The notes below the pieces were generated by a model. It was not told where the DNA came from, did no database searches, and saw only the letters and a list, made by a program, of their open reading frames with translations. A program made the translations under genes and the position numbers. A DNA stretch of 64,000 nt from positions 1 to 64,000 of the forward strand of contig NZ_FQWO01000003.1 in assembly GCF_900129705.1 (NCBI RefSeq), in the 5' to 3' direction. The DNA is from Flavobacterium granuli. GTDB lineage: Bacteria > Bacteroidota > Bacteroidia > Flavobacteriales > Flavobacteriaceae. This document shows positions 10,528 to 19,202 of this stretch, piece after piece (positions within the stretch are counted from its first letter, which is position 1; each line of letters starts with the position of its first letter).

Positions 10528-11184
10528 TTAATTTGCTATATTTTCAATCGAATCTGATTCGTAAACAGTAAAACCTTTTATGTTTTTTTGTGCAATTGTT
10601 AAAAGTGCTTTGGCTACGGTTTCACTTTCTATGGGTTTGTATTTTTTTAGTTTTCCAAAAAATAAAAACGATACTGTTCTCATAAAAATACCCGCTACTC
10701 TTTCGCCTAATCTAAATTCTTGCCTGTTTCCCAAGAGTAAAGAAGGTCTCAATATGGAAACACTTTCAAAACTGGAGTTTTCAAGAAAATCTTCTATTTC
10801 TCCTTTTGTTTTGAGGTAGAAATTATTAGAATATTTATCTGCACCAAGGGATGAAATAAGCAGAAATTTCTTGACTTTGTTTTTTGAAGCAAAAGAGGCA
10901 AACTGTTGTGGATATTTAAAATCTACCTTTTTAAAGGCTTCTTTAGTTCCCGCTTTTTTGATAGTTGTGCCAATAGTGCAGAAAAAATCATCACCAACAA
11001 TCAATTCTTGATAGCTTTCGGGCTGGTCAAAATCGATAATGTGTTGGCTTAATTTTGGGTGTTGTTTTCCAGAGTCTCTTTTTACAAACGAAATTACCTT
11101 ATCGTAGTCTTTACTTTCTAAAAGGAAATTCAATAATTGAGAGCCAATTAAACCTGTACTGCCAATAATTAGAGCCGTTTTCAA
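10528..11184 (-). CDS. NAD(P)-binding oxidoreductase, HTATIP2/atypical SDR type
   Basis: A 218-residue Rossmann-fold protein. The N-terminal IIGSTGLIGSQLLNFLL at residues 6-22 is the GxxGxxG dinucleotide loop of the atypical short-chain dehydrogenase family that includes human TIP30/HTATIP2. KFLLISSLGADKYS and FYLKTKGEIEDFL match the active-site region of that group, where SSLGA and YxxxK-like residues are conserved. SILRPSLLLGNRQEFR is also typical. The substrate is unknown. It is the last gene of a minus-strand cluster, 4 bp after the DUF1456 gene. Confidence 0.85.
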   Translation of the reverse strand: MKTALIIGSTGLIGSQLLNFLLESKDYDKVISFVKRDSGKQHPKLSQHIIDFDQPESYQELIVGDDFFCTIGTTIKKAGTKEAFKKVDFKYPQQFASFASKNKVKKFLLISSLGADKYSNNFYLKTKGEIEDFLENSSFESVSILRPSLLLGNRQEFRLGERVAGIFMRTVSFLFFGKLKKYKPIESETVAKALLTIAQKNIKGFTVYESDSIENIAN

Positions 11185-11188
11185 AATT

Positions 11189-11659
11189 TTATGATTTCTT
11201 ATTCTTACCGAAATTGAATTTCACTTTTTCGACTACTTGAACTTTTGAATTTCCTTTAGGATATTGCTTTTTCGAAGGTTTTTTGGCTGCAGGCTTCGAT
11301 TTTGAAGGAGCTTCATCACCTCTTGATTTTTCTTCGTCTCTTGGTTTTGCTTTAAACTCTGGCCTTTCTTTAGCGCTTTGTTTTGCCGGAATTTGGGCTT
11401 TGTGCTTGGCTAAAACGTCATTCGGATTTTTTGGATTTTCTTTTGTCCCACGCAAATGAATTACTAATCCGTTTAGGAAATTACGCAATACCTGGTCTCC
11501 ACATTCCATATAGTTTTCGTGTTTTTCATCACGGAAAAAAGCACCTAACTCGGATTTGGTAATTCTAAAGTCTACCAATTCCAGTATTTCAACGATTTGG
11601 TCATCACGTAACATTAAAGCTACACGTAATTTTTTGAAGATATCGTTATTTGTCATCAT
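11189..11659 (-). CDS. DUF1456 family protein (YehS-like)
   Basis: A 156-residue protein. Residues 3-70 contain two copies of the DUF1456 motif, NNDIFKKLRVALMLRDDQIVEIL and a second repeat with SELGAFFRDEKHENY, followed by CGDQVLRNFLNGLVIHLRG. The C-terminal 60 residues are Lys/Pro-rich and probably disordered (KSKPAAKKPSKKQYPKG), suggesting nucleic-acid contact. The biochemical role of the family is unknown. It sits between the AONS-like enzyme (54 bp upstream) and the oxidoreductase (4 bp downstream), probably co-transcribed. Confidence 0.88.
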   Translation of the reverse strand: MMTNNDIFKKLRVALMLRDDQIVEILELVDFRITKSELGAFFRDEKHENYMECGDQVLRNFLNGLVIHLRGTKENPKNPNDVLAKHKAQIPAKQSAKERPEFKAKPRDEEKSRGDEAPSKSKPAAKKPSKKQYPKGNSKVQVVEKVKFNFGKNKKS

Positions 11660-11713
11660 ATTCTAATTTTTTACAAATGTACGGTTAAAAAGTAAGTGGT
11701 TGTAATTTTAGCT

Positions 11714-12745
11714 TCAGAATTGGTATTGGTTTAGAATGCTAATTAATTTATTTAAATCTTCTTTCTTGTGATTGGCAGTAAATATAATTCTATTTAAATC
11801 CTTATCTCCTGAGGTGTATTTAAAGTTAGTCAAGATTATTTTATTGGAAAGAAGTTTTTCGTTAATTCCGTCTATTTCAGGATAGATTACTGGATAATCA
11901 GGATTAAAGGGGAATGATTCATTTTTAGATAATAAAGTGGCAATATAATTCAGGTTGTTTTTTAGTTTATGATGTTGTTTTTTGTAAATTTCTTCGGCTT
12001 CGCCCATTGCTTCTACAAGCGCAGGATTCATACAAGCACTTGAAATAAAAGAATCGTTCACCATCATTTGATTAACAAACGAATGATCGGATGCTATGAC
12101 ACCGCCGCTCACGCCCATGGCTTTCCCTAAAGAAGCCACCATGATCTTACGTTTAATGTTTTTATGCTGAATTGTAGAGAATATTCCACATCCATTATTG
12201 CCTAGAATCCCTAAAGAATGAGATTCGTCAAGAACCAAAGTAATTTCTTTATTGGACGTTATTAAGTTTATTACTGATAAATCGATCGCTTGGATGTGAA
12301 AGCTCGGTACAGCATCAGTCAGCAAGGTGATTCTTTCATAAGTATTGTCTAGCAAGCGAGGATTTATTTCATTTCCAATAAAAACGGGCAGGCTATTAGC
12401 AGTTTTTAAGGCTGCGTGGATATTGGGAAAATGAAAGAACACATCAGTTTGTGGAATTAGTTCTTCGATTACTAGCTTTGCGGCGAGCATTCCGGATGAA
12501 ACTGTAACTGTAGCTTCTGACTGGATGTATTTAGCCAAAAAAGATTCACCTCTTTCATAGGCTGTGAGTTGGATATTGGCGCTTCTAGAGCTGCCATAGG
12601 CTGATCCCCAGCGCAAAATGTTTTTGATGACTAGTTGTTGAAATTCAGGATTTGTTGGCATTCCTAAATAGGCCGTTCCTCCAAAATAGAGATATTCTTT
12701 GTTGTTTAGTTCAATTAATCTATCGGGGAATTGGTTGACTTTCAT
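11714..12745 (-). CDS. PLP-dependent aminotransferase-fold enzyme, AONS/KBL-like
   Basis: A 343-residue fold-type I PLP enzyme of the alpha-oxoamine synthase group (8-amino-7-oxononanoate synthase, 2-amino-3-ketobutyrate CoA ligase). Seen directly: GSAYGSSRSANIQ near residue 50, the cofactor Asp/His region LDESHSLGILGNNGCG, and the PLP lysine in VASLGKAMGVSGG. It is shorter than BioF (about 380 residues) because the N-terminal segment is short. It lies 6 bp downstream of a dipeptide epimerase, so it may act on the same or a related substrate rather than in biotin synthesis; no other bio genes are nearby. Substrate assignment is open. Confidence 0.85.
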   Translation of the reverse strand: MKVNQFPDRLIELNNKEYLYFGGTAYLGMPTNPEFQQLVIKNILRWGSAYGSSRSANIQLTAYERGESFLAKYIQSEATVTVSSGMLAAKLVIEELIPQTDVFFHFPNIHAALKTANSLPVFIGNEINPRLLDNTYERITLLTDAVPSFHIQAIDLSVINLITSNKEITLVLDESHSLGILGNNGCGIFSTIQHKNIKRKIMVASLGKAMGVSGGVIASDHSFVNQMMVNDSFISSACMNPALVEAMGEAEEIYKKQHHKLKNNLNYIATLLSKNESFPFNPDYPVIYPEIDGINEKLLSNKIILTNFKYTSGDKDLNRIIFTANHKKEDLNKLISILNQYQF

Positions 12746-12751
12746 CTAAAA

Positions 12752-13762
12752 TTAAATTAAGGTTACACCAGTTCCATTCAAGTCAGAATAGCTTACTTTT
12801 CCATTTTCTATTGTCACTCCGGTCGCAATGTCTTCAGCTAGGAGTAGAGCGCCATCCATATCCACATAATCTAATTGTGGCAATAAATGGGCAATTGCCG
12901 AAATTCCCACAGTCGATTCGGTCATGCAACCTACCATTGTTTTCATTCCAAGTTTTTTTGATTCTTGGATCATTCTTCTTGCTGGAGTCAATCCGCCACA
13001 TTTTACTAATTTTATATTTACACCATGAAAATGATTGTGACATTTAGCAACATCTTCTTCAAGAATACAGCTTTCGTCAGCAATAATTGGCAAGACAGAA
13101 TGCTTGAAAACTTCTTTGTGTGCTTTCCAATCATCGGCTTTTATGGGTTGTTCAAGGAATTCTACTCCTAGTTTTTTCAATTCTACGGCATTATTAATGG
13201 TCTCTTCAACTCCCCAACCGCAGTTGGCATCAATTCTAAAAATAGCATCGGTGTGTTTTCTTAATTCTTTTACAATCGCAATGTCTTCGGCTGTTCCTAG
13301 TTTTATTTTGTAAATAGGCCAAGGCAATTCTTGCATTTTTGAGAGCATTTTCTCAATCGAGGCAATCCCAATGGTGTAATCGGTCAATACATTTTTTTCA
13401 GTGCTGTAGTCCCAAAGTTGGTATAATTTCTTTCCTTTTTTTCGAGCATATAAATCAGTAAAGGCGATGTCAAGGGCGCAAAGAGCAAACATATCGTGCT
13501 TTAAATACGAGTAAGCTAATGCCCAGAAATCCTCGGGAGATTCATTATCTGAAGACTCAATCAAAACTCTGATTTTTTCTAAATCCTGTATCATCATCGG
13601 GACGGTGATGTTGTAATAGGGGTTTGAGGTTGCTTCTCCATATCCAGAGAAATCCTCACTTTGTAATTCTACAATTAAGGAAGGCTGTGTTTGTATTGAT
13701 TCTCTCGAAATCGTAAAAGTATGCTTTAGTTTAAGATTGTATTGTCTTAGGATTAGTTTCAT
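12752..13762 (-). CDS. Dipeptide epimerase (L-Ala-D/L-Glu epimerase family)
   Basis: An enolase-superfamily enzyme, 336 residues. Family signatures in order: YKIKLGT carrying the catalytic KxK lysines (about residues 150-160), FRIDANCGW with the first metal Asp, LEQP with the metal Glu, IADES with the third metal ligand, NIKLVKCGG with the second catalytic Lys, and MVGCMTES. These match L-Ala-D/L-Glu epimerase, which inverts the second residue of dipeptides from murein breakdown. Substrate could differ, as the superfamily diverges easily. First gene of the cluster running to 10528. Confidence 0.9.
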   Translation of the reverse strand: MKLILRQYNLKLKHTFTISRESIQTQPSLIVELQSEDFSGYGEATSNPYYNITVPMMIQDLEKIRVLIESSDNESPEDFWALAYSYLKHDMFALCALDIAFTDLYARKKGKKLYQLWDYSTEKNVLTDYTIGIASIEKMLSKMQELPWPIYKIKLGTAEDIAIVKELRKHTDAIFRIDANCGWGVEETINNAVELKKLGVEFLEQPIKADDWKAHKEVFKHSVLPIIADESCILEEDVAKCHNHFHGVNIKLVKCGGLTPARRMIQESKKLGMKTMVGCMTESTVGISAIAHLLPQLDYVDMDGALLLAEDIATGVTIENGKVSYSDLNGTGVTLI

Positions 13763-14114
13763 AGGTAGATAATGTTTTTTTCATGAGAATGAGTTGTTGT
13801 GTTCTTTGATTGTTGTTCGCCATTTTTAATTATGTGGATTTCATAATAAGTTATAGTGAATCAATAAAATTAAGAGCTATAAATGTATCCAATTTAAAAA
13901 GAATATAAAATTCCTTTTTTAGATTTTTTAATTCTTGGAACAGCTAATGATTATTTAGGTTGTATTTAGTTAAATAATATAAGAACAGTCGTTTTTTACT
14001 AAAAAAAGCCTTCTAGGCTTATAAAACAATGAAAATGGAGCAATATTGTTTAATAATTGCTGGTTTTTGCGTTTTTGATTTTAAAATGATATTTTAGCTA
14101 AAACTAATTATTTT
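13763..14114. other. Divergent intergenic region, epimerase / TerB-like
   Basis: About 350 AT-rich bases. A small hairpin AAGCC-TTCTA-GGCTT lies at 14006-14020. TATTTTAG at 14090-14097 is an imperfect -7 box for the TerB-like gene, with TTG about 20 bases upstream. No gene or structured RNA is evident. Confidence 0.5.
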
Positions 14115-14516
14115 ATGAACACATTTGAAGAAAAGAAGAATTTGCTATTGGACATGATTGCATTTTCAACAGTAGACGGACAATTGCATAAAAAAGAATA
14201 TGATTTTTTATTTGTAATAGCTAATGAGTTGAATATTGAAAAAGGAGGTTTTAACGATTTGTTTCATCAAGAATTACCTAAGACTGTTGTGAGGTCTGAA
14301 TTTCAAAGGATTCAACAATTTTACAGATTTGCACTTTTGATGCATATTGACGGTGTTTTACACAAGAAAGAGGTTCATGAAATACACCAAATAGCCATTA
14401 GTATGGGGCTAAATCCAGATGCTGCAAAACGAGTATTGAAGAAAATGAATAAGGCGCCAAACGCTATAATTGATCCAAAAGTTTTATTGGAAATTTTTAA
14501 AGAACAGCACAATTAA
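14115..14516 (+). CDS. TerB-like (tellurite-resistance/DjlA-type) domain protein
   Basis: A 133-residue, all-helical protein. Two similar acidic motifs, AFSTVDGQLHKKEYDFL (about residues 14-30) and MHIDGVLHKKEVHEIHQIA (about 76-94), match the duplicated metal-binding D-G-x-h-xxxE signature of the TerB/DjlA-N fold. No signal peptide, so cytoplasmic. TerB-domain proteins are linked to stress and membrane-associated functions, but this one stands alone with no ter genes nearby, so tellurite resistance is not implied. Its stop codon overlaps the uvrB stop codon by 2 bases on the opposite strand. Confidence 0.75.
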   Translation: MNTFEEKKNLLLDMIAFSTVDGQLHKKEYDFLFVIANELNIEKGGFNDLFHQELPKTVVRSEFQRIQQFYRFALLMHIDGVLHKKEVHEIHQIAISMGLNPDAAKRVLKKMNKAPNAIIDPKVLLEIFKEQHN

Positions 14517-16504
14517 GTCAATTGTTCCTGTAGTTTTTTGATCTCATCGCGCAATTTTGCAGCCTGCATAAAGTCTAAGTCTTTTGCCGCTTTTTCCATT
14601 GATTTGCGTTTTTCCCGAATTCGTTTTTCGATCTCTTCTTTCGATAAATATTCTGTTACCGATTCCGCTGCGCTATCTAAATTGTAGCCCAATTCATAAT
14701 CTACCAACGGATTTTTGGTGAAAGCGCTTTCTATCTTTTTATTCAGCGCCTGAGGAGTTACGTTGTTTTGCGTATTGTAATTGATTTGTTTGGTTCTGCG
14801 ATAGTTGGTTTCATCAATTGTTTTTTGCATGCTGGCTGTAATTTTATCAGCATACATTATGGCTTTTCCGTTTAGGTTTCTAGCGGCTCTACCTATGGTT
14901 TGTGTAAGCGAGCGATGGCTGCGTAGGAAACCTTCTTTATCAGCATCTAAAATGGCTACCAGAGATACTTCTGGTAAGTCGAGACCTTCACGAAGCAAGT
15001 TGACTCCAATCAGAACATCAAACAATCCTTTTCTAAGATCTTGCATGATTTCGATACGTTCCAAGGTATCCACATCCGAATGGATATAGCGACAACGGAT
15101 ACTAACTTTTGTTAGGTATTTGGCTAATTCCTCTGCCATTCTTTTGGTCAAGGTTGTAATTAGGACGCGTTCATCCAATTCGCATCGTTGTTGGATTTCT
15201 TCAATTAAATCGTCTATTTGATTTAAGCTGGGGCGTATTTCAATTATAGGATCTAATAATCCTGTAGGACGAATCACTTGTTCTACAACAACGCCATCCG
15301 TTTTTTGTAATTCATAATCAGCAGGAGTTGCGGATACATAAATCACCTGATTTTGCATCGCTTCAAATTCTTCAAATTTTAAAGGACGGTTGTCCATGGC
15401 CGCAGGAAGTCGGAAACCATATTCTACCAGATTTTCTTTCCTGCTTCGGTCACCGCCATACATGGCATGAACTTGAGAAAGAGTTACGTGGCTTTCGTCG
15501 ACTACCATTAGAAAATCTTTTGGAAAATAATCTAATAAGCAAAAAGGTCTTGTGCCTGCTTGTCTGCCATCAAGATAGCGGGAATAATTCTCTATTCCGG
15601 AACAATAGCCTAATTCTCGGATCATTTCTAAATCGAAATTAGTTCTTTCTTCTAGACGTTTTGCCTCGAGATGCTTGCCAATTTCTTTGAAATAATCAAC
15701 TTGCTTAACTAAATCCTGTTGAATTTCCCAAATGGCGCCTTGCAGCACATCCGGAGAAGTCACGAACATATTGGCAGGATAAATCGTCAGTTTTTCGAAT
15801 TTTTCGATGACTTGGGAGTTTTTTACATCGAAAGATTCAATTTCTTCGATTTCATCACCAAAGAAGTGAATTCGAAAAGCATCATCGGCATAGCTTGGAT
15901 AAACTTCGACCGTATCTCCTTTTATTCTAAAGTTTCCAGGTGTAAAATCAGCTTCCGTTCTGGAATATAAGCTCTGTACTAATTGATGTAATAATTTGGT
16001 ACGAGAAATAACTTGATCTCGCTCAATTTCAATCACGTTTTTCTGAAATTCTACAGGGTTTCCAATACCGTACAAGCAAGAAACAGAGGCGACTACCAGA
16101 ATATCTCTTCGTCCCGAAAGTAGGGAAGAAGTAGTACTCAAACGCATTTTTTCTAATTCTTCATTTATAGATAAATCTTTCTCAATAAAAACCCCTGTAA
16201 CTGGCATAAAAGCTTCGGGCTGGTAATAGTCGTAGTAGGAAACGAAATATTCTACTGCATTATTCGGAAAAAATTGCTTGAATTCTGAATATAGCTGAGC
16301 AGCCAAAGTCTTGTTGTGCGCCAAAACTAATGTAGGTCTCTGTACTTCCTGGATTACATTGGCCACTGTAAATGTTTTACCAGAACCGGTAACTCCCAAT
16401 AAAGTTTGGAATTTTTCGCCGTCAATGATACCTTGAGCTAGTTTTTCAATGGCTTGTGGCTGGTCGCCTTTCGGCTGGTAATCGGATACTACTTGGAAAT
16501 TCAT
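14513..16504 (-). CDS. uvrB: UvrABC system protein B
   Basis: Damage-verifying helicase-like subunit of nucleotide excision repair; receives the lesion from UvrA and recruits UvrC. 663 residues, normal length. Walker A GVTGSGKT at residues 37-44, the DNA-strand-separating beta-hairpin in SYYDYYQPEAFMP, helicase motifs MVVDESHVT, SATPADYE and TQTIGRAARN, and the C-terminal UVR domain (EKRIREKRKSMEKAAKDLDF) that binds UvrC are all present. Monocistronic, with a -7 box at 16534-16541. Confidence 0.98.
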   Translation of the reverse strand: MNFQVVSDYQPKGDQPQAIEKLAQGIIDGEKFQTLLGVTGSGKTFTVANVIQEVQRPTLVLAHNKTLAAQLYSEFKQFFPNNAVEYFVSYYDYYQPEAFMPVTGVFIEKDLSINEELEKMRLSTTSSLLSGRRDILVVASVSCLYGIGNPVEFQKNVIEIERDQVISRTKLLHQLVQSLYSRTEADFTPGNFRIKGDTVEVYPSYADDAFRIHFFGDEIEEIESFDVKNSQVIEKFEKLTIYPANMFVTSPDVLQGAIWEIQQDLVKQVDYFKEIGKHLEAKRLEERTNFDLEMIRELGYCSGIENYSRYLDGRQAGTRPFCLLDYFPKDFLMVVDESHVTLSQVHAMYGGDRSRKENLVEYGFRLPAAMDNRPLKFEEFEAMQNQVIYVSATPADYELQKTDGVVVEQVIRPTGLLDPIIEIRPSLNQIDDLIEEIQQRCELDERVLITTLTKRMAEELAKYLTKVSIRCRYIHSDVDTLERIEIMQDLRKGLFDVLIGVNLLREGLDLPEVSLVAILDADKEGFLRSHRSLTQTIGRAARNLNGKAIMYADKITASMQKTIDETNYRRTKQINYNTQNNVTPQALNKKIESAFTKNPLVDYELGYNLDSAAESVTEYLSKEEIEKRIREKRKSMEKAAKDLDFMQAAKLRDEIKKLQEQLT

Positions 16505-16533
16505 TTGTGTTAAGGAGCAATGTTTTAGAATTG

Positions 16534-16541
16534 CAAAGTTA
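16534..16541 (-). promoter_or_regulatory. -7 promoter element of uvrB
   Basis: TAACTTTG on the minus strand, 30 bases ahead of the start codon. Confidence 0.55.
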
Positions 16542-16567
16542 CAAAGGAAATAAAGATAAAGTGCAAT

Positions 16568-17542
16568 CTAATCAAACTTCCATTTTTGATGTTGTTCTTT
16601 ACTCATAAATGTCCAAGCGACAATGCGGCTGTTTTTTCGGCCTTGAGCCATGTCAATGGTTTTTACTTCAACAATATTGACTTTATTCAAGGTTTTATAG
16701 ATGCTAGAAAGATGCGATTGTTTCGATACTAAAGTGGTAAACCATAAACATTGCATCGGGTATTTGGCGCTTTCATAAATCATTTGGGTAATAAAACCTA
16801 GTTCACCGCCTTCGCACCATAATTCGGCATCGTGTCCTCCAAAATTGAGTACCGGTATTGTAGATTTTTTGTTTTCTAAATTATTGACTTTTCGCAAAGA
16901 TCCTTTGGTAGCTTCTTCCAGTGACTTGTGGAAAGGGGGATTACAAATAGTGAAAGCAAATTTATCTTCGGGAGTAATAATATTTTTAAAAATAAAACGA
17001 GATTCGGTTTGCTGTTGCAAGCTAATATTTTCGATCAATTTTGGATTTGCTTTTAGAATCGCACTGCAATTTTCAATTGCTTTTTCATCAATATCCGTTC
17101 CTACGAAACTCCAGCCATAAGCAGCATTTCCTATTATTGGATAAATTCCGTTTGCTCCAATACCAATGTCCAAACCTTGAACAGTGTGACCTTCTGGTAT
17201 GATTCCATTGTTGCTCAAAGCAAGTAAATCAGCAATATAATGGATATAATCGGCTCTTCCGGGAATGGGAGGGCAAAGGTAATTTTTAGGGATATCCCAA
17301 TTTTGAATGTTGTAATGCGAACGTAATAATGCCTTGTTCAAAGACTTTACAGCTTCAGGATTACTGAAATCAATGGTTTGCTTCGCCTGTTCGCTATCGC
17401 TCGAGTCAATGTGGTGTTTGTTGAATGAAACAAAAGCCTCTAATTCTGGAGAATCTTCGATTAATTGTTTAAAATCATACCCAAATCGATCAAGATTTCT
17501 AGGGTGTAAATTCGTCTTTTCGGTAATGGTTTTTGTTTTCAT
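16568..17542 (-). CDS. rlmF: 23S rRNA (adenine(1618)-N6)-methyltransferase
   Basis: Methylates N6 of A1618 in 23S rRNA using SAM. The 324-residue protein starts with the family-typical LHPRNLDRFGYDFKQLIEDSPEL, has the SAM-binding GLDIGIGANGIYPIIG (about residues 124-139) and the adenine-N6 catalytic motif NPPFHKS near residue 200. The FGGHDAELWCEGGE segment is also conserved in RlmF. Single gene; -7 box at 17559-17566 and 60 bp to uvrB, which has its own promoter. Confidence 0.95.
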   Translation of the reverse strand: MKTKTITEKTNLHPRNLDRFGYDFKQLIEDSPELEAFVSFNKHHIDSSDSEQAKQTIDFSNPEAVKSLNKALLRSHYNIQNWDIPKNYLCPPIPGRADYIHYIADLLALSNNGIIPEGHTVQGLDIGIGANGIYPIIGNAAYGWSFVGTDIDEKAIENCSAILKANPKLIENISLQQQTESRFIFKNIITPEDKFAFTICNPPFHKSLEEATKGSLRKVNNLENKKSTIPVLNFGGHDAELWCEGGELGFITQMIYESAKYPMQCLWFTTLVSKQSHLSSIYKTLNKVNIVEVKTIDMAQGRKNSRIVAWTFMSKEQHQKWKFD

Positions 17543-17558
17543 TTTTTGAATTTCGATG

Positions 17559-17566
17559 CAAAGATA
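17559..17566 (-). promoter_or_regulatory. -7 promoter element of rlmF
   Basis: TATCTTTG on the minus strand, 17 bases ahead of the start codon. Confidence 0.6.
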
Positions 17567-17636
17567 GTTAATCTCTTGCTGTGAACACTCAAAATTAGCT
17601 GTTAAGGTATAAATTACGTAGGTTTATCTTACATAT

Positions 17637-18299
17637 TTAATCCATGCACTCCATCATTAGCAAATCTCCTTGGTCGTGCTCAATCGTTGTGATTCCGTCT
17701 TTGACAACATAGTTGCTGCTTCCAGTTCGATAACCAATCGTGAGACTGTCGTCTTTTAAGGGATAAAATAAATTTTCGGAATGTATTCCGGTCACATGTC
17801 CGATTGGAATTAAAGAAATGGGTGTTCCTGCAGTATACCATTTTTCGAATTTTTTTGGTAATAAAAAAACTTTGGAATGGTCGTCCAATATCACGATTTT
17901 TAATTTCTCTCTGTAGCGTACAATATTGGTAAGATTTGTAATCGTGTGATCTGCTCTTCTGCCGGTTGCCCAAACGACATTGACGGCCGGGATTTTTCGT
18001 TCTATTAAATAATCGAAAGCTTTTTCTAAATCCGTTTTATTCTGATCCGGAGTATGAACAATTTCTAAGGGATATTGAGAAGTCTGATATATTTCCGGAT
18101 TGAAACCTCGGTCAAAATCACCCAAAAGAACATCAATTTTTATGTCTAAGTGCATCACTCTTTCGATGGCGGAATCCAGTACAATAACTAAAGGAGACCA
18201 CTCTAGTAGTTGTCCTAATAATTCAGGATGACAGGAGGCACCGTTTGCAATAATTAAGGCCGGTTCCTGGTCGTCGCGAACGATATGATGTGATGACAT
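17637..18299 (-). CDS. Thiamine pyrophosphokinase
   Basis: Transfers pyrophosphate from ATP to thiamine to make thiamine diphosphate. 220 residues from the chosen start MSSHHIVRDD at 18299. An in-frame ATG 30 bases upstream (18329) overlaps the predicted -7 box at 18327-18334, so it is unlikely to be used. Conserved features: LIIANGASCHPELL, VLDSAIERV, the acidic LLGDFDRGF, HTPDQNKTDLEKAFDYL with the catalytic Asp/Lys, and ATGRRADHTITNL, then a C-terminal thiamine-binding beta domain. Divergence from E. coli-type enzymes is moderate; the motifs make the assignment firm. Confidence 0.9.
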   Translation of the reverse strand: MSSHHIVRDDQEPALIIANGASCHPELLGQLLEWSPLVIVLDSAIERVMHLDIKIDVLLGDFDRGFNPEIYQTSQYPLEIVHTPDQNKTDLEKAFDYLIERKIPAVNVVWATGRRADHTITNLTNIVRYREKLKIVILDDHSKVFLLPKKFEKWYTAGTPISLIPIGHVTGIHSENLFYPLKDDSLTIGYRTGSSNYVVKDGITTIEHDQGDLLMMECMD

Positions 18300-18326
18300 T
18301 GTGATTTTAGATTGCAGATTGGATTG

Positions 18327-18334
18327 CAAAGGTA
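18327..18334 (-). promoter_or_regulatory. -7 promoter element of thiamine pyrophosphokinase gene
   Basis: TACCTTTG on the minus strand, about 28 bases ahead of the start chosen at 18299. Confidence 0.55.
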
Positions 18335-18375
18335 GAAAAAAAGGACTCAGTATTTATGGGTTATCTAGAACGAAG

Positions 18376-19197
18376 TTATTCGATGATATATTTTTTACTG
18401 TCTACTTCACTCAGCGCAAAATAACCTAAAGGATAATTAGAAAAATCAGTAGTGTTGATGATATTTCCTCTAACGGTTGCCGGAGGAGATTGAAAAGGAC
18501 CGCCACCACCATTTCCGGCAATACTGACTAATACGCTCAAGTAATTGTAATATGTTTTTGAAATTCCAAAATGGGTTATTTCTACTTGGTCACCACTTTT
18601 TAACTCATCATTTTGCGAAAGACTAAAGAATTCGTTTCCCTGAAAAAAGGTGTCCACATCAGTATAATAATTTGATTTTAACTGGTTAGAATAAGCGTAT
18701 TTGTAAAAGTAATAATTAGATTCTTCGGCGGGATCGTTGAAATAGGTTTTGATTTCGATGTCTTTTCCTGTAAAACCACCAGTATTATTTTGTATGATTT
18801 TTGTAATTGGAGCAACTGATTTTAGTGTTTCGGTGGCCTTGTAGGTATTGTTATTGTGAATTACGGTTAATGTATAGGTTTCGTTTAGTGCCGGAGAAAA
18901 ATCAGAACAGAGATATTCACCTGTTTTTGGAGTCTCAATAAAATTAAAAATTCTATCTGAGCTATTTTTGATAAAAACTGTTGCTCCGGAAACTTTAGGA
19001 ATAACAGGATTATAGAAATCAGTAGTAGTGGTTAGCTTTATTTTTTGAATATTTCCATTTGTCCCTTTTTGCCAGTTGATAGAGGCTTCTATCACTAGTT
19101 TTGGTGGAGCAGTATTCAAGTCTACTTGAACTACTTCTTCGCAGCCGTTAATGAAAAAGGTGATTAGTATAAGGAAAGAAAAAGTTATTTTTTTCAT
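18376..19197 (-). CDS. DUF4249 lipoprotein, partner of TonB receptor
   Basis: A 273-residue lipoprotein: signal peptide with the lipobox FINGC and Cys19 as the lipidated residue. It starts with the family-typical EVVQVDLNTAPPKLVIEASINW, followed by immunoglobulin-like beta strands (VSGATVFIKN, GETYTLTV-like segments). DUF4249 proteins are encoded next to TonB-dependent receptors across Bacteroidetes. Here it follows the receptor gene by 5 bp, so it is probably a surface or periplasmic accessory that helps capture the substrate. The ligand is unknown. Confidence 0.88.
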   Translation of the reverse strand: MKKITFSFLILITFFINGCEEVVQVDLNTAPPKLVIEASINWQKGTNGNIQKIKLTTTTDFYNPVIPKVSGATVFIKNSSDRIFNFIETPKTGEYLCSDFSPALNETYTLTVIHNNNTYKATETLKSVAPITKIIQNNTGGFTGKDIEIKTYFNDPAEESNYYFYKYAYSNQLKSNYYTDVDTFFQGNEFFSLSQNDELKSGDQVEITHFGISKTYYNYLSVLVSIAGNGGGGPFQSPPATVRGNIINTTDFSNYPLGYFALSEVDSKKYIIE

Positions 19198-19202
19198 GAC
19201 AA

